Shown here piece after piece: positions 10,015 to 18,619 of a stretch of DNA of 64,000 bases (positions within the stretch are counted from its first letter, which is position 1; the number at the start of each line of letters is the position of its first letter). Location of the stretch: the NCBI GenBank assembly GCA_903847205.1, contig CAINDA010000052.1:95959-159958 (forward strand). The letters are read 5' to 3'. A program made the position numbers and the translations under genes. The notes under the pieces are model-generated. The model was not told the origin of the DNA, did not search any database, and saw nothing but the letters and a program-made list of their open reading frames with translations. Source of the stretch: an uncultured Bacteroidota bacterium (GTDB taxonomy: Bacteria > Bacteroidota > Bacteroidia > 2-12-FULL-35-15).

Positions 10015-10293
10015 TTTTATTGGTTATTTCTATATGAAATTTTTATAATTCCTCGAATCAGGACGCAAAAATAATTAAATTTTCTACTTATTAAAGTTTT
10101 TGACCAATTATATTTAAAACAAAGCAGAATACAACTGATTATTTATTCAAAACTTTCGGTAAAATTCGATTTGTTTTGTTTCAAAGTCAGCCACAGGAAG
10201 GTCTTACAGGCAACGTCTTCCATTCACGGAATCTCTATTCAAGTGCAGGAATGGTTATAATTTTTCAAGGGGAATAAAAAACAGCAGATAAAG

Positions 10294-10941
10294 CTAAACT
10301 TTCAATCGCGTGATTCCCTGGCTATGCGGTTGATTAATAATTTTTATCAGCTGCCTATAATGTTCCTCATCATTTGCAAAGTCGATATTATTAACATCAA
10401 CAATAATGATACGCAGGTCGCCGAGCTGTTTTATAAAATCGAAATAAGCTGTTTGTATTTTTATCAGATAGTCATCTGAAATATTCTGCTCATAATTTCT
10501 GCCTCGTTTTTTAATGTTTTCCTGAAGCCTCGAAATATCATGATAGAGGTAAACAAACAAATCGGGTTTTGGAAGAGAATCGTTAATGATATGAAAAAGC
10601 TTTGAGTAGAGCTCATGCTCGTCTTCGCTGAGGTTTGCTTTGGCGAAAATTAAGGACTTTAAAAAGAAATAATCCGAAACAATACAAGGCTTGAAAATAT
10701 CCTGCCGGCTGAGTTCGCCTTTCAGCTGCTGGTAGCGTTCGGCCAAAAACGAAAGTTCAAGGGCAAAAGCATATTTGTCGGGTTCAGCATAAAATTTGGG
10801 AAGAAAAGGGTTTTCGGCAAACTGCTCCAGGATTAAACGCGAGTTAAAATCGTCCGAAAGCTTTGCTGCAAGTGTTGTTTTACCGGCCCCGATATTCCCT
10901 TCTATTGCTATAAAATTATATAATGACTCCCCGCTTCTCAT
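10294..10941 (-). CDS. Deoxynucleoside kinase
   Basis: This 215-residue protein should phosphorylate deoxynucleosides in the cytoplasm for nucleotide salvage. The P-loop GNIGAGKTT is at residues 15-23, an ERYQQLK helix follows, and the dNK-type HDISRLQENIKKRGRNYEQ segment supplies the arginine-rich lid. Its length fits the bacterial dGK/dAK family. It follows folK (28 bp gap), a pairing common in Bacteroidota. Whether it prefers dA, dG or others cannot be told from sequence alone. The 10015-10293 gap downstream contains no feature I can identify. Confidence 0.85.
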   Translation of the reverse strand: MRSGESLYNFIAIEGNIGAGKTTLAAKLSDDFNSRLILEQFAENPFLPKFYAEPDKYAFALELSFLAERYQQLKGELSRQDIFKPCIVSDYFFLKSLIFAKANLSEDEHELYSKLFHIINDSLPKPDLFVYLYHDISRLQENIKKRGRNYEQNISDDYLIKIQTAYFDFIKQLGDLRIIIVDVNNIDFANDEEHYRQLIKIINQPHSQGITRLKV

Positions 10942-10969
10942 TTTTATAACACAAATTTTTACTGTTACT

Positions 10970-11452
10970 CTATTGTTTTACAACTTCTAATTTATCAATG
11001 CATGCTGCAAGCATTGTTCTGATATTTTTTTTTAATACCGGATGAATGAAATCAGGCGCCAGCTGTGCCATTGGAGCCAATACAAATTTCCGCTCCGACA
11101 TAAAAGGATGAGGTATTTTTAAGTCGGGATCATTAATAATTTCATCATTATAAAACAAAATATCAATATCCATGGTACGTTCCGCCCATTTTTCACCGGT
11201 GCGCTTACGTCCCAGCAATTGTTCTACTGCCAGCAGCTCTTTTAACAAAGTGGCGGCCGATAAAGAAGTTTGAATGCAAATGGCCTGATTATAAAAATCG
11301 GGCTGATTAGTATTGCCCCAAGGGGCGGTTAAAAAAATATCTGATTTTTTTATCACTGCTCCGGCATTAGACGCTATCAAATCAACAGCCTGCAAAAGAT
11401 TGCGGGGTTTATCTCCTTTGTTTGTGCCCAATATAAGATACGCAGTATTCAT
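10970..11452 (-). CDS. folK: HPPK, 6-hydroxymethyl-dihydropterin pyrophosphokinase
   Basis: This enzyme transfers pyrophosphate from ATP to 6-hydroxymethyl-7,8-dihydropterin in folate synthesis. In 160 residues the family marks are present: N-terminal YLILGTNKGDKPRNL, the central RTGEKWAERTMDIDILFY motif with the metal-binding DID, and HPFMSERKFVLAPMAQLAPDFIHP. It is cytoplasmic. It starts 28 bp upstream of the deoxynucleoside kinase and is probably co-transcribed with it. Confidence 0.95.
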   Translation of the reverse strand: MNTAYLILGTNKGDKPRNLLQAVDLIASNAGAVIKKSDIFLTAPWGNTNQPDFYNQAICIQTSLSAATLLKELLAVEQLLGRKRTGEKWAERTMDIDILFYNDEIINDPDLKIPHPFMSERKFVLAPMAQLAPDFIHPVLKKNIRTMLAACIDKLEVVKQ

Positions 11453-11531
11453 AAGCGCAAAGATAGAAAAACATCATTTGCGTGAAATTTAATTTATGAA
11501 CTTTTGAGCTTTTACCGCCCCCGTCCAGCCG

Positions 11532-11741
11532 TTCGAAAGATAGACATTGTATTTCGAACGATACAGCTTACGACTGAAACGAAAGACAAGCCTTTTCAAA
11601 CGATTGCCTTTGTTTTTCGAACGATAGACATTACCATTGAAACGAAAGGCGTCCCCATTCGAACGATAGCTCTTGTTTGTGAAGCGAAAGACACGTTTTT
11701 TCGAACGATCGGACATGTCTTTCGAACGATAGGCAGCACCG
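11532..11741. repeat. Tandem array, ten 21-bp units
   Basis: A 9-base box (TTCGAACGA, alternating in part with TTGAAACGA) recurs at exactly 21-bp spacing at 11532, 11553, 11574, 11595, 11616, 11637, 11658, 11679, 11700 and 11721, separated by 12 more variable bases. No stop codon occurs in one frame of each strand, because the unit is seven codons. The resulting short ORFs have no signal, no hydrophobic core and no family resemblance, so I do not call them genes. The array fills the gap between folK and the terminator of the large secreted gene. Confidence 0.9.
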
Positions 11742-11763
11742 ATTGGCACAATTTGTAACAAAA

Positions 11764-11792
11764 AGGCCGCAATTTGTAACAAATTGCGGCCT
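11764..11792 (-). terminator. Hairpin terminator for the NIDO/T9SS gene
   Basis: A perfect 13-bp stem (AGGCCGCAATTTG and its complement) encloses a 3-base loop. On the minus strand it is followed by TTTTTGTT. It lies ~200 bp past the stop at 11991. Between 11793 and 11990 I see nothing else. Confidence 0.7.
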
Positions 11793-11990
11793 CTTTGTAA
11801 TTATTATCCTCTTGATCCTATTTGGCTTTTTGCTGCCAAATTATCAAATCAGGGTAATAATGAGAATCAAGAATTGGTGAATAATTGTTTTTTATTGAGA
11901 AGCCCCCTCATGGAGAAAAATCCATTGGTATGACAATCTGGATAAAAATAATTTCTGCTGTTAAGAATTAAATTTAAAAACAAATAAACG

Positions 11991-14900
11991 CTACTTCACC
12001 AGCGTAACACGCCCCACATTGCTGTGCTTGGCACCTTTAAAATCTTTGAAGTCAATTTTCCAGACATAAACATCCGATGCAAGAATGTCGCCGGTATTAT
12101 TCTTTTTGCCGTTCCAGCCTTCCATCATATCAGCTGACTGATAAACGAGTTCACCCCAGCGGTCAAAAATTGCTACGGTGAAATTATTTTTATCAATACC
12201 GTCTCCTTTTACAGCAAATAAATCATTTTTTTCATTGCCGTCAGGAGTAAAAGCATTTGGTGCATAAAAAACCATTACCGGATCAATTATTGTTATTTTT
12301 TTCGCGGTATCAACACAGCCGAAAGTATTAGTTACAATTAATTGCACAGGGAACGAACCCGTATCCGCATATACAAAAGATGGATTCTGAAGCAGCGAAG
12401 AGCCAAGAATTCCTAACGGCCCGAATGACCATTTCCAGGAATTAATCTGACCTGTTGATTTATCAGTATATTGAATTTCTGGATAAACAATTGTAGCCGG
12501 CTGAGGGTCGGCATTAAATGCTGCATGAGGCTGAGAATGTATGTTTATCAAGCTGTCTTTAGTAACAACAGTGGTACATCCGGTGGTATTAGTATAAGTA
12601 AAAGAAACATTGTAATAGCCGTAATGCTGATATGTATTTTCGGTGGTAAGCACCGCTGCGTTATGCCCATCTCCGAAAGTCCATGCAGATACTCCTCCAG
12701 GCTGATCTGTTATACCTGTAAAATCAATGGTTGTGGGTTCGCAGCCTTCAGTTTTATTTTCTGTAATTGAAATAATCGGCGATGCTGAAATTACGATTGT
12801 TTTAGTGTCCGTGGCACCACATAATCCAGAAATGGTATACGTAACAGGATGGCTTCCTGCACCAGCAGCTAATGGACTGAATGTGCCGATTAAGCTGTCG
12901 GATACACCTACGCCTGACCACACCCCTCCAATATCAATAGCATGAAGCGTAATCACAGGAGATGATGTACAAAAAGGGCCCGCCTGTGTAATTGTTGCAT
13001 CAAGATGCGAAACAACATTTATTGTCACAGTATCAGAAGATGCACAAGGGGTGGTGATTGAATACGTAATTATATGATTGCCGATACCTGCAATGGCGGG
13101 ATCAAATGTACCGGCAGAGCCGCTGGTAATACCTGTGCCGGTCCATGTACCGCCGGGCGTTGCCGCAGAAAGTGTGATAGGAGAACCAGTTGAGCACTGC
13201 CCTCCGACAGGTGTAATTGCCGCGTTTGGCTGAGGAACAACAATAATGTTAGCAGTATCAGCACCTGAACCGCAGGCACCGCTGATAGTATAAATTATCC
13301 GGTGAAGCGGACCTGCCAGTGCAGCAGAAGGCTTGAAAATTCCCAATAAAGAATCTATTATTCCGGGGCCCGACCAGGTGCCAATACCCGGAGGAAGATT
13401 TGTATGCAGGGTATCATTGTTACCGTTAACACAATATGGACCAGAAGGTGTAATTGTTATTGAGTTTACATTCATTATTACAACATTAACAGAATCGGAA
13501 GATGAACATCCGCCTATAATATTTGTGGCTGTTACTTTATATCTTGTAGTAACTGCAGGGTGCGCAGTTGTGCTTTGAACTGCAGGGTTTGTAATGTTTC
13601 CATTCAAAGCTGTCCATAAATAACTGTAGCTGGCCGGATTGGGTGTTTCGCCGCAATAGTGAAACTGAACATTGGGGCGGTCAAATGATTGACTGATGAA
13701 ATTAGTTAAATCGGGACACATATCATAAGAATCGGACTGACTGTAAAGGCAGGAAACAAAAGCAGTCGTGGTTGAGGGGGAAATAGAATTGTCCGTATAA
13801 TTAGGAAAAGGAGGGCTTTCGTTAAAGCAAATCTCAACAATTACATTTGATATACCATCCCAGTCAAAAGCATTATCAAAAACGTGGGCGTTCCATCCTG
13901 CTGCAACAGAAAACGTATGAGGGTTGTAAACCTGTACCAGACCTGACTCCCAAGTTGTTCCAAGTGCTGTAAGATTTGTACATCCCATTTTTATTGTAAA
14001 TTCATGATAGGTAGTTGTGCCATTAATTTGAGAAACATTAAAATCAAGCTGATCAACTTTACCTCCTGAAAAACCAGCAGCGTGCATCTCTGCCGCAGTA
14101 AATAAAAACTGGTGTTTTGCCGATGTATAAAAATTGCCGTAAGGAGCCGGATAGCTGGTAGAAGTATTTGTGCCTGTCCCGGTACCGACTATGGCTATTG
14201 AAGCTGTACCGGTGCATGCTCCGCTGGAACTCAAACCGCATGTCGGCGGAATAGAGCTTCCTCCAAATGTTAAGCTTAAATTAGCTGTTGCCCCGGAACA
14301 AATTAAAGTATCATTATGAGCCGTGATAACCGGGGCGGCAGGTGGTGTTGCAATAACTACTGCCGGTGATACAGCAGTACAGCCATGAGCATCTGTTACA
14401 CTGAGAGTATATGTACCTGCACCAGCTGTAATGGATGTGCTGGTACTACCGGTTGACCAATGATAAGTTGAATATATGGTTGAATCCACTGATAAAGTTG
14501 TGGTTATTGTACATGGAACTAACGGCACCTGTGTAATTGCCGGTGTTGGCGCAGGGTAGCCATTTATATTTATAAAGGATGTTTTGTAACAGCCGTTTAA
14601 AGTTGAAGTAACCCAATAGTGCCCAGATGTATGAGCATAAATTGAAGTAGCTGCCGATCCTGTATTCCACATGTAAGACGCATAGGTTGAAGGATTAACA
14701 GTAAGTAAAGAACTGTCGCCGAAACAAAACGCAGAATTACCTGTTATTGCTGGATGAAAATTAGGAACATGTACCGTATCAACAAACACATTTAAATTAA
14801 CAACGGTAATTCCTGCAGGAGTGCCATTATCTGTTGCGGTAAAGGTTATAATATTATTGCCGGCATTTGCGGCATTTGCAACAATCATTACCTGGGCAGT

Positions 14901-15968
14901 TGCTGTGTTTCCGGGAATATTACTAACCACGGTTGTGTGAGGAGTTCCGTTAAGGTTTACACTGATGGTTGTAGTCTGCCCGATTTCGGGAGAAAGAAAT
15001 AATCCATTAAGGATTAGTGAATCGCCGGTACCGCAGATTTTAATGGTATCACAGTTATTAAAACCGCTTGCAACGGGCGGCAGGTTGGTGCTGGAGCAGG
15101 AATTAAAATAAAACGATTTGTTATCTAACCAGTCTATCCCGTCGTTAGATGCATAAGCGCCGAAATAACCTGCACCGGGTGAATCGAAACGCCCCATTTG
15201 TATATAACTTGTTCCGTCCCCCTTATTTACACCTACTGTTGATGGAACACCTCCAAAGCCATTAACTCCCTGTGATGCAGACCCGGTAGTCCATTGCATA
15301 TCACCGTAACAAAAAGCAATATTATTGCCTGGAGGCAGAATAGGGTCGCTTCCATTGGTAATAATTAACTGAAAGGTGTTTACCTTGTCTGTCATTTGGG
15401 GGTAATATCCCACGCCTACCCAGTTTACATACATAGCAGTAGATGTGATTTTATATTGAACTGTGCCCGCCCCTCTTGTATCTACATCACCCCAAAATGG
15501 GGCAACCATCACATACGAGGCACTTGGAAACGCGCTGGAAGAAAATGTGGAATATGAATTATCAAATGAAACATTGCCGTTATTATTTATAAACAAGGAC
15601 GTATATTGAGTACCGTATAAACAAAAATTGAAAGGAATGGTAAGTGAGCTGGTACTTCCGTCGTCATTAGGGGTCAACGCAAGGGTGTATGATGCGTCAG
15701 GAGCAATGTAACAGCTGCAACCACCGCCAGAGGCTGGTGCAGGCGAACCGCCAGGTCTCCGCATCTGATGGGTAATTCCTAATCTTTGAAAATCCGCCAG
15801 CGTCGGCGAGAAAGACTGAGGATTTGATAAAGTCATATCTTTTGGCAGCAAGCCCTGCTGTTTCAAATCTTCGTATTCTTTGCTGTCTATAGCAGGGACG
15901 GGTGATTGAGAAAACCCTTTAATTGCAGAAATCAGTATAAAAACAAAAAATAAAAACAGCTTTTTCAT
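11991..15968 (-). CDS. Large secreted NIDO/PKD protein, T9SS cargo
   Basis: This is a 1325-residue secreted protein. The start is placed at MKKLFLFFVF (signal peptide ending GFSQ) rather than six codons upstream. Residues ~90-295 resemble a nidogen-like (NIDO) domain: VAPFWGDVDTRGAGTVQY and the following strands. Next come Ig/HYR-like beta repeats, repeated units around GGTWTGTGI, and two PKD domains (AWTFGDGHNA and SWKWSFGPLG). The last ~85 residues are the gliding-motility-associated (CHU_C-type) domain: FTPDGNEKNDLF, FDRWGELVYQS, YVWKIDFKD. By family knowledge this domain routes proteins through the type IX secretion system. Surface display and adhesion are inference. It is monocistronic. 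Confidence 0.9.
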   Translation of the reverse strand: MKKLFLFFVFILISAIKGFSQSPVPAIDSKEYEDLKQQGLLPKDMTLSNPQSFSPTLADFQRLGITHQMRRPGGSPAPASGGGCSCYIAPDASYTLALTPNDDGSTSSLTIPFNFCLYGTQYTSLFINNNGNVSFDNSYSTFSSSAFPSASYVMVAPFWGDVDTRGAGTVQYKITSTAMYVNWVGVGYYPQMTDKVNTFQLIITNGSDPILPPGNNIAFCYGDMQWTTGSASQGVNGFGGVPSTVGVNKGDGTSYIQMGRFDSPGAGYFGAYASNDGIDWLDNKSFYFNSCSSTNLPPVASGFNNCDTIKICGTGDSLILNGLFLSPEIGQTTTISVNLNGTPHTTVVSNIPGNTATAQVMIVANAANAGNNIITFTATDNGTPAGITVVNLNVFVDTVHVPNFHPAITGNSAFCFGDSSLLTVNPSTYASYMWNTGSAATSIYAHTSGHYWVTSTLNGCYKTSFININGYPAPTPAITQVPLVPCTITTTLSVDSTIYSTYHWSTGSTSTSITAGAGTYTLSVTDAHGCTAVSPAVVIATPPAAPVITAHNDTLICSGATANLSLTFGGSSIPPTCGLSSSGACTGTASIAIVGTGTGTNTSTSYPAPYGNFYTSAKHQFLFTAAEMHAAGFSGGKVDQLDFNVSQINGTTTYHEFTIKMGCTNLTALGTTWESGLVQVYNPHTFSVAAGWNAHVFDNAFDWDGISNVIVEICFNESPPFPNYTDNSISPSTTTAFVSCLYSQSDSYDMCPDLTNFISQSFDRPNVQFHYCGETPNPASYSYLWTALNGNITNPAVQSTTAHPAVTTRYKVTATNIIGGCSSSDSVNVVIMNVNSITITPSGPYCVNGNNDTLHTNLPPGIGTWSGPGIIDSLLGIFKPSAALAGPLHRIIYTISGACGSGADTANIIVVPQPNAAITPVGGQCSTGSPITLSAATPGGTWTGTGITSGSAGTFDPAIAGIGNHIITYSITTPCASSDTVTINVVSHLDATITQAGPFCTSSPVITLHAIDIGGVWSGVGVSDSLIGTFSPLAAGAGSHPVTYTISGLCGATDTKTIVISASPIISITENKTEGCEPTTIDFTGITDQPGGVSAWTFGDGHNAAVLTTENTYQHYGYYNVSFTYTNTTGCTTVVTKDSLINIHSQPHAAFNADPQPATIVYPEIQYTDKSTGQINSWKWSFGPLGILGSSLLQNPSFVYADTGSFPVQLIVTNTFGCVDTAKKITIIDPVMVFYAPNAFTPDGNEKNDLFAVKGDGIDKNNFTVAIFDRWGELVYQSADMMEGWNGKKNNTGDILASDVYVWKIDFKDFKGAKHSNVGRVTLVK

Positions 15969-16389
15969 TTTGTAATGGTATGTCATTCGTTTTGGTTAAA
16001 ATAAAATATCTCTCTATTTAAATTAAGTAAAATGTAGTCAATTAAGCAGATGCTGTAACTTTTAAATTGGTTGCATTATTTATAATAATTTATCGGATTG
16101 CTTTTAAGGCCTATTGACAGGCGAATCCATTAAATTTAACAATTTTATTGCGAAATGAATATTATTGGCTGCCAGGCTGAAGCAGGGCATCAAACGATGT
16201 TCCCTTATTGGCATTCTGTAATCGAGGGTAAAAATTCGCAGCAGCCAGTGCCGCGTTTAAAGAAGCGTTTGTCATTGTATTAGCGGTTTTTGGAAGAAAT
16301 GAAAAATTCCCATTCCCTCTTTCGTAGGCTGTTCACTAAATTTTTTTGCGGAACAAAGGTAGTCTTTTTTTTCAATTATCCCAGCCTGC
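15969..16389. other. Intergenic region, no clear gene
   Basis: These 420 bases separate the large secreted gene from the CorC/HlyC-like gene. The only candidate inside is a 37-codon minus-strand ORF at 16162-16275, listed separately. No hairpin terminator or conserved promoter was found. Confidence 0.5.
16162..16275 (-). CDS. Possible small protein, 37 residues
   Basis: ATG to TAA encodes MTNASLNAALAAANFYPRLQ and 17 more residues, with Ala/Asn-rich composition and varied residues unlike the surrounding A+T-rich spacer. No signal, no ribosome binding site and no family are recognised. It could be chance or the remnant of a longer gene. Confidence 0.2.
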   Translation of the reverse strand: MTNASLNAALAAANFYPRLQNANKGTSFDALLQPGSQ

Positions 16390-17652
16390 TTAATTTTGAG
16401 GCTTTTGAATCTTCAGATTTACCTGCTCAATACGGGTTCGGGTAACTGCCGTGATCGTAAATAAAAAATTTTTAATTCTGATCTCTTCATTCGGCCTTGG
16501 GATGCTTTCGTGGTAATGCATTACTAATCCCCCAAGAGTTTCAACATTATCAAGTATAGGCAGGTTAAGGTGGTATTTATTATTAATGTAGTCTGTTTCA
16601 AAACGTGCTGAAAAAAGAAACTCTGTCTCGCTGATCATTTTCTCAACCAGATCTTCTTTATCGTGTTCATCTTCTATTTCACCAAAAATTTCCTCAATCA
16701 CATCTTCCATTGTAAGCATTCCGGATGTTCCGCCAAACTCATCCACCACCAGTGCAATACTTTTATGCTGCTGTATAAATACTGTTAATACTTCGCTGGC
16801 TGCCATTGATTCAGGAACAATACTTACCGGCAGCAGGATGCTGCGTAAACTTTCCTGATTTTTGAACAGCTCTTTTGAATAAACGTATCCGATAATGTTA
16901 TCAATGCTTCCCGAATAGATTAGAATTTTAGAAAGCCTTGTTTGTATAAACTTATTTTTCAGATCCTCAATACTTTCATTCACATCCATTGCAATAATTT
17001 CTGTCCGGGGCACCATGCACTCCCTCGCTTTTATACTCGAAAAATCCAAAGCGTTTTGAAATATCTGAATTTCATGATCTTTATCCGCCTTTGTTTCAAC
17101 AGCAGATGTGCCTTCACGGAGGTAGTTGTCCAAATCAATCATTGTAAAAGCTGCGTTTTCTTTTTCAATTTTCACGCGGAATATTTTTTTGAGCATAAAT
17201 TCAGAGAATCCTATTGTAACTACTACCACCGGGTAAAGCACAGCATAAACAATTGTGAGCGGAAACACAAATAGGCTGAGCGTTTTATTGGGATTAATTC
17301 TGAAAATGCTTTTAGGCAGATATTCGGCAGTTACCAAAATTATCATTGTGGATATAAACGTAGAAATCAGCAGCAGCAATACTTTCGAGGTTACAAAACC
17401 GCCTAAAAGAGGGTTTAATTCCTTATCCATGTAGATACCGAATATTACCAATGCAATATTATTGCCAAGCAGCATAGTGCCCAGATATCGTGAAGGAGAT
17501 TTATTAAACCGGGCCAATATTTTTGAAGAAAGATTCCCCTGCTTGCTTTCTAATTCTATTCGTAATTTATTGGAGGTAATAAAAGCAATTTCAAGTCCCG
17601 AAAAAAAAGCGGAAGCAAGCATTGCAATTAAAATAATGACAGGGTTATGCAA
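16390..17652 (-). CDS. CorC/HlyC-family membrane protein (GldE-like)
   Basis: This 420-residue protein has an N-terminal DUF21/CNNM membrane domain with four hydrophobic segments (residues ~1-150), two CBS domains (~200-325, with MVPRTEIIAMD and VVDEFGGTSGMLTMEDVIEEIFGEIEDEHD), and a C-terminal CorC_HlyC domain ending near residue 415. Family members are linked to Mg/Co efflux, and the Bacteroidota member GldE to gliding motility. The start gives a direct hydrophobic N-terminus. It is downstream of lptC and a small membrane protein on the same strand, a conserved-looking envelope cluster. The precise substrate is not known. Confidence 0.88.
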   Translation of the reverse strand: MHNPVIILIAMLASAFFSGLEIAFITSNKLRIELESKQGNLSSKILARFNKSPSRYLGTMLLGNNIALVIFGIYMDKELNPLLGGFVTSKVLLLLISTFISTMIILVTAEYLPKSIFRINPNKTLSLFVFPLTIVYAVLYPVVVVTIGFSEFMLKKIFRVKIEKENAAFTMIDLDNYLREGTSAVETKADKDHEIQIFQNALDFSSIKARECMVPRTEIIAMDVNESIEDLKNKFIQTRLSKILIYSGSIDNIIGYVYSKELFKNQESLRSILLPVSIVPESMAASEVLTVFIQQHKSIALVVDEFGGTSGMLTMEDVIEEIFGEIEDEHDKEDLVEKMISETEFLFSARFETDYINNKYHLNLPILDNVETLGGLVMHYHESIPRPNEEIRIKNFLFTITAVTRTRIEQVNLKIQKPQN

Positions 17653-17691
17653 TTTGTTCAGTTGTTAATTTGAAACTGTATATTTTCAAAT

Positions 17692-17904
17692 TTAATTATT
17701 TGGTTTCTTTGGTTTCTGAGAGGCCTCGAATTTTATCCGCTGACGTTTACGAACGGCATACATTAAACCGCTGGCAATACTGAATACAAGGAAGTAAACC
17801 GCATCCTGCCTGCTGCCGGTGATAATAAAATACACGCACATGGCAACGCCGATACAGCCCATTATAAGCCAGATTATTTCGAGAATTTTAAATGTTTTAT
17901 TCAT
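17692..17904 (-). CDS. Small two-helix membrane protein
   Basis: The 70-residue product has two hydrophobic segments (~8-28 and ~33-52), then a basic tail (RKRQRIKFEASQKPKKP). It sits 39 bp upstream of the CorC/HlyC-like gene and 14 bp downstream of lptC on the same strand, so it is probably a real member of that operon. I do not recognise a function. Confidence 0.7.
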   Translation of the reverse strand: MNKTFKILEIIWLIMGCIGVAMCVYFIITGSRQDAVYFLVFSIASGLMYAVRKRQRIKFEASQKPKKPNN

Positions 17905-17918
17905 CTTTAATAAGGTTC

Positions 17919-18512
17919 TTACTTATCTTTTTTTTCATCCGCTTTTGCTGCATCCTTCACATCAACCGTTCCCTTTACATGCTTAATTTCATATTTCGAA
18001 AAATCCTGATCTGCATCTATTCCATCACCCCAGATAACCTCGTCCTTGGTGGTGATTTTCACAAATTCATCATTGTATATTTTTTTTGTTACTGCGTTCC
18101 AGATTAAATGTTCTGTATTCAGCCTGTCTCCTTTTTCATTTACTACGATTACATTTCCTTTTGCTTCCATGTGCTCCATTCCGTTTTCATTATCATATCC
18201 GATTCCGTAATTGGCTGTAAGCTTAGTCTGAACTTTACGGTTTCTATCGTAAAATATCGCGTCCATCCCTTGCGGCATTTCATAGTAAGGCTTTTCTCCC
18301 AAAAAGTGATTTATCAAAGGGGTAATAAGTTTGGTGCGGATCACAGCCGAATCGCTGTAGTAAAGTTCAACATTTTTGCTTGATTCGGAAGGCGCTGCTT
18401 TTTCTTTAGCAACAGCTGCAACAGAATTAACAACGGCAATATCGTTTTCACAGGCAGTGAGCAATGCTGCTAAAACCGACAGAATAATATAAGACGTTCG
18501 AAAATTTTTCAA
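17919..18512 (-). CDS. lptC: LPS export periplasmic protein LptC
   Basis: This 197-residue protein has a lipobox LLTAC (Cys 21) followed by a beta-jellyroll of the LptC/OstA type: YYSDSAVIRTKL, MDAIFYDRNRKVQTKLTANYG, MEAKGNVIVVNEKGDRLNTEHLIWN, and further strands. LptC links the LptBFG transporter to LptA and passes lipopolysaccharide across the periplasm. The lipoprotein form is typical of Bacteroidota. Neighbours are the FadL-like barrel gene upstream and the small membrane protein downstream. Confidence 0.9.
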   Translation of the reverse strand: MKNFRTSYIILSVLAALLTACENDIAVVNSVAAVAKEKAAPSESSKNVELYYSDSAVIRTKLITPLINHFLGEKPYYEMPQGMDAIFYDRNRKVQTKLTANYGIGYDNENGMEHMEAKGNVIVVNEKGDRLNTEHLIWNAVTKKIYNDEFVKITTKDEVIWGDGIDADQDFSKYEIKHVKGTVDVKDAAKADEKKDK

Positions 18513-18619
18513 TTTTATTTTTTAGAAATAAATGTCTAAACAGAAGCTCGTTTTGAAATCAATACCGGAAATTTGTAAACTTGGACTGATTATTTATCCG
18601 GAATGGAAACGATGTAAAA

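Noticed and set aside
11489..11782. Repeat protein genes on either strand of the 21-bp array (97 and 84 codons)
   Set aside because: Open frames are an automatic result of a 21-bp repeat without stops; the products have no signal, hydrophobic core or family, and both strands are equally open.
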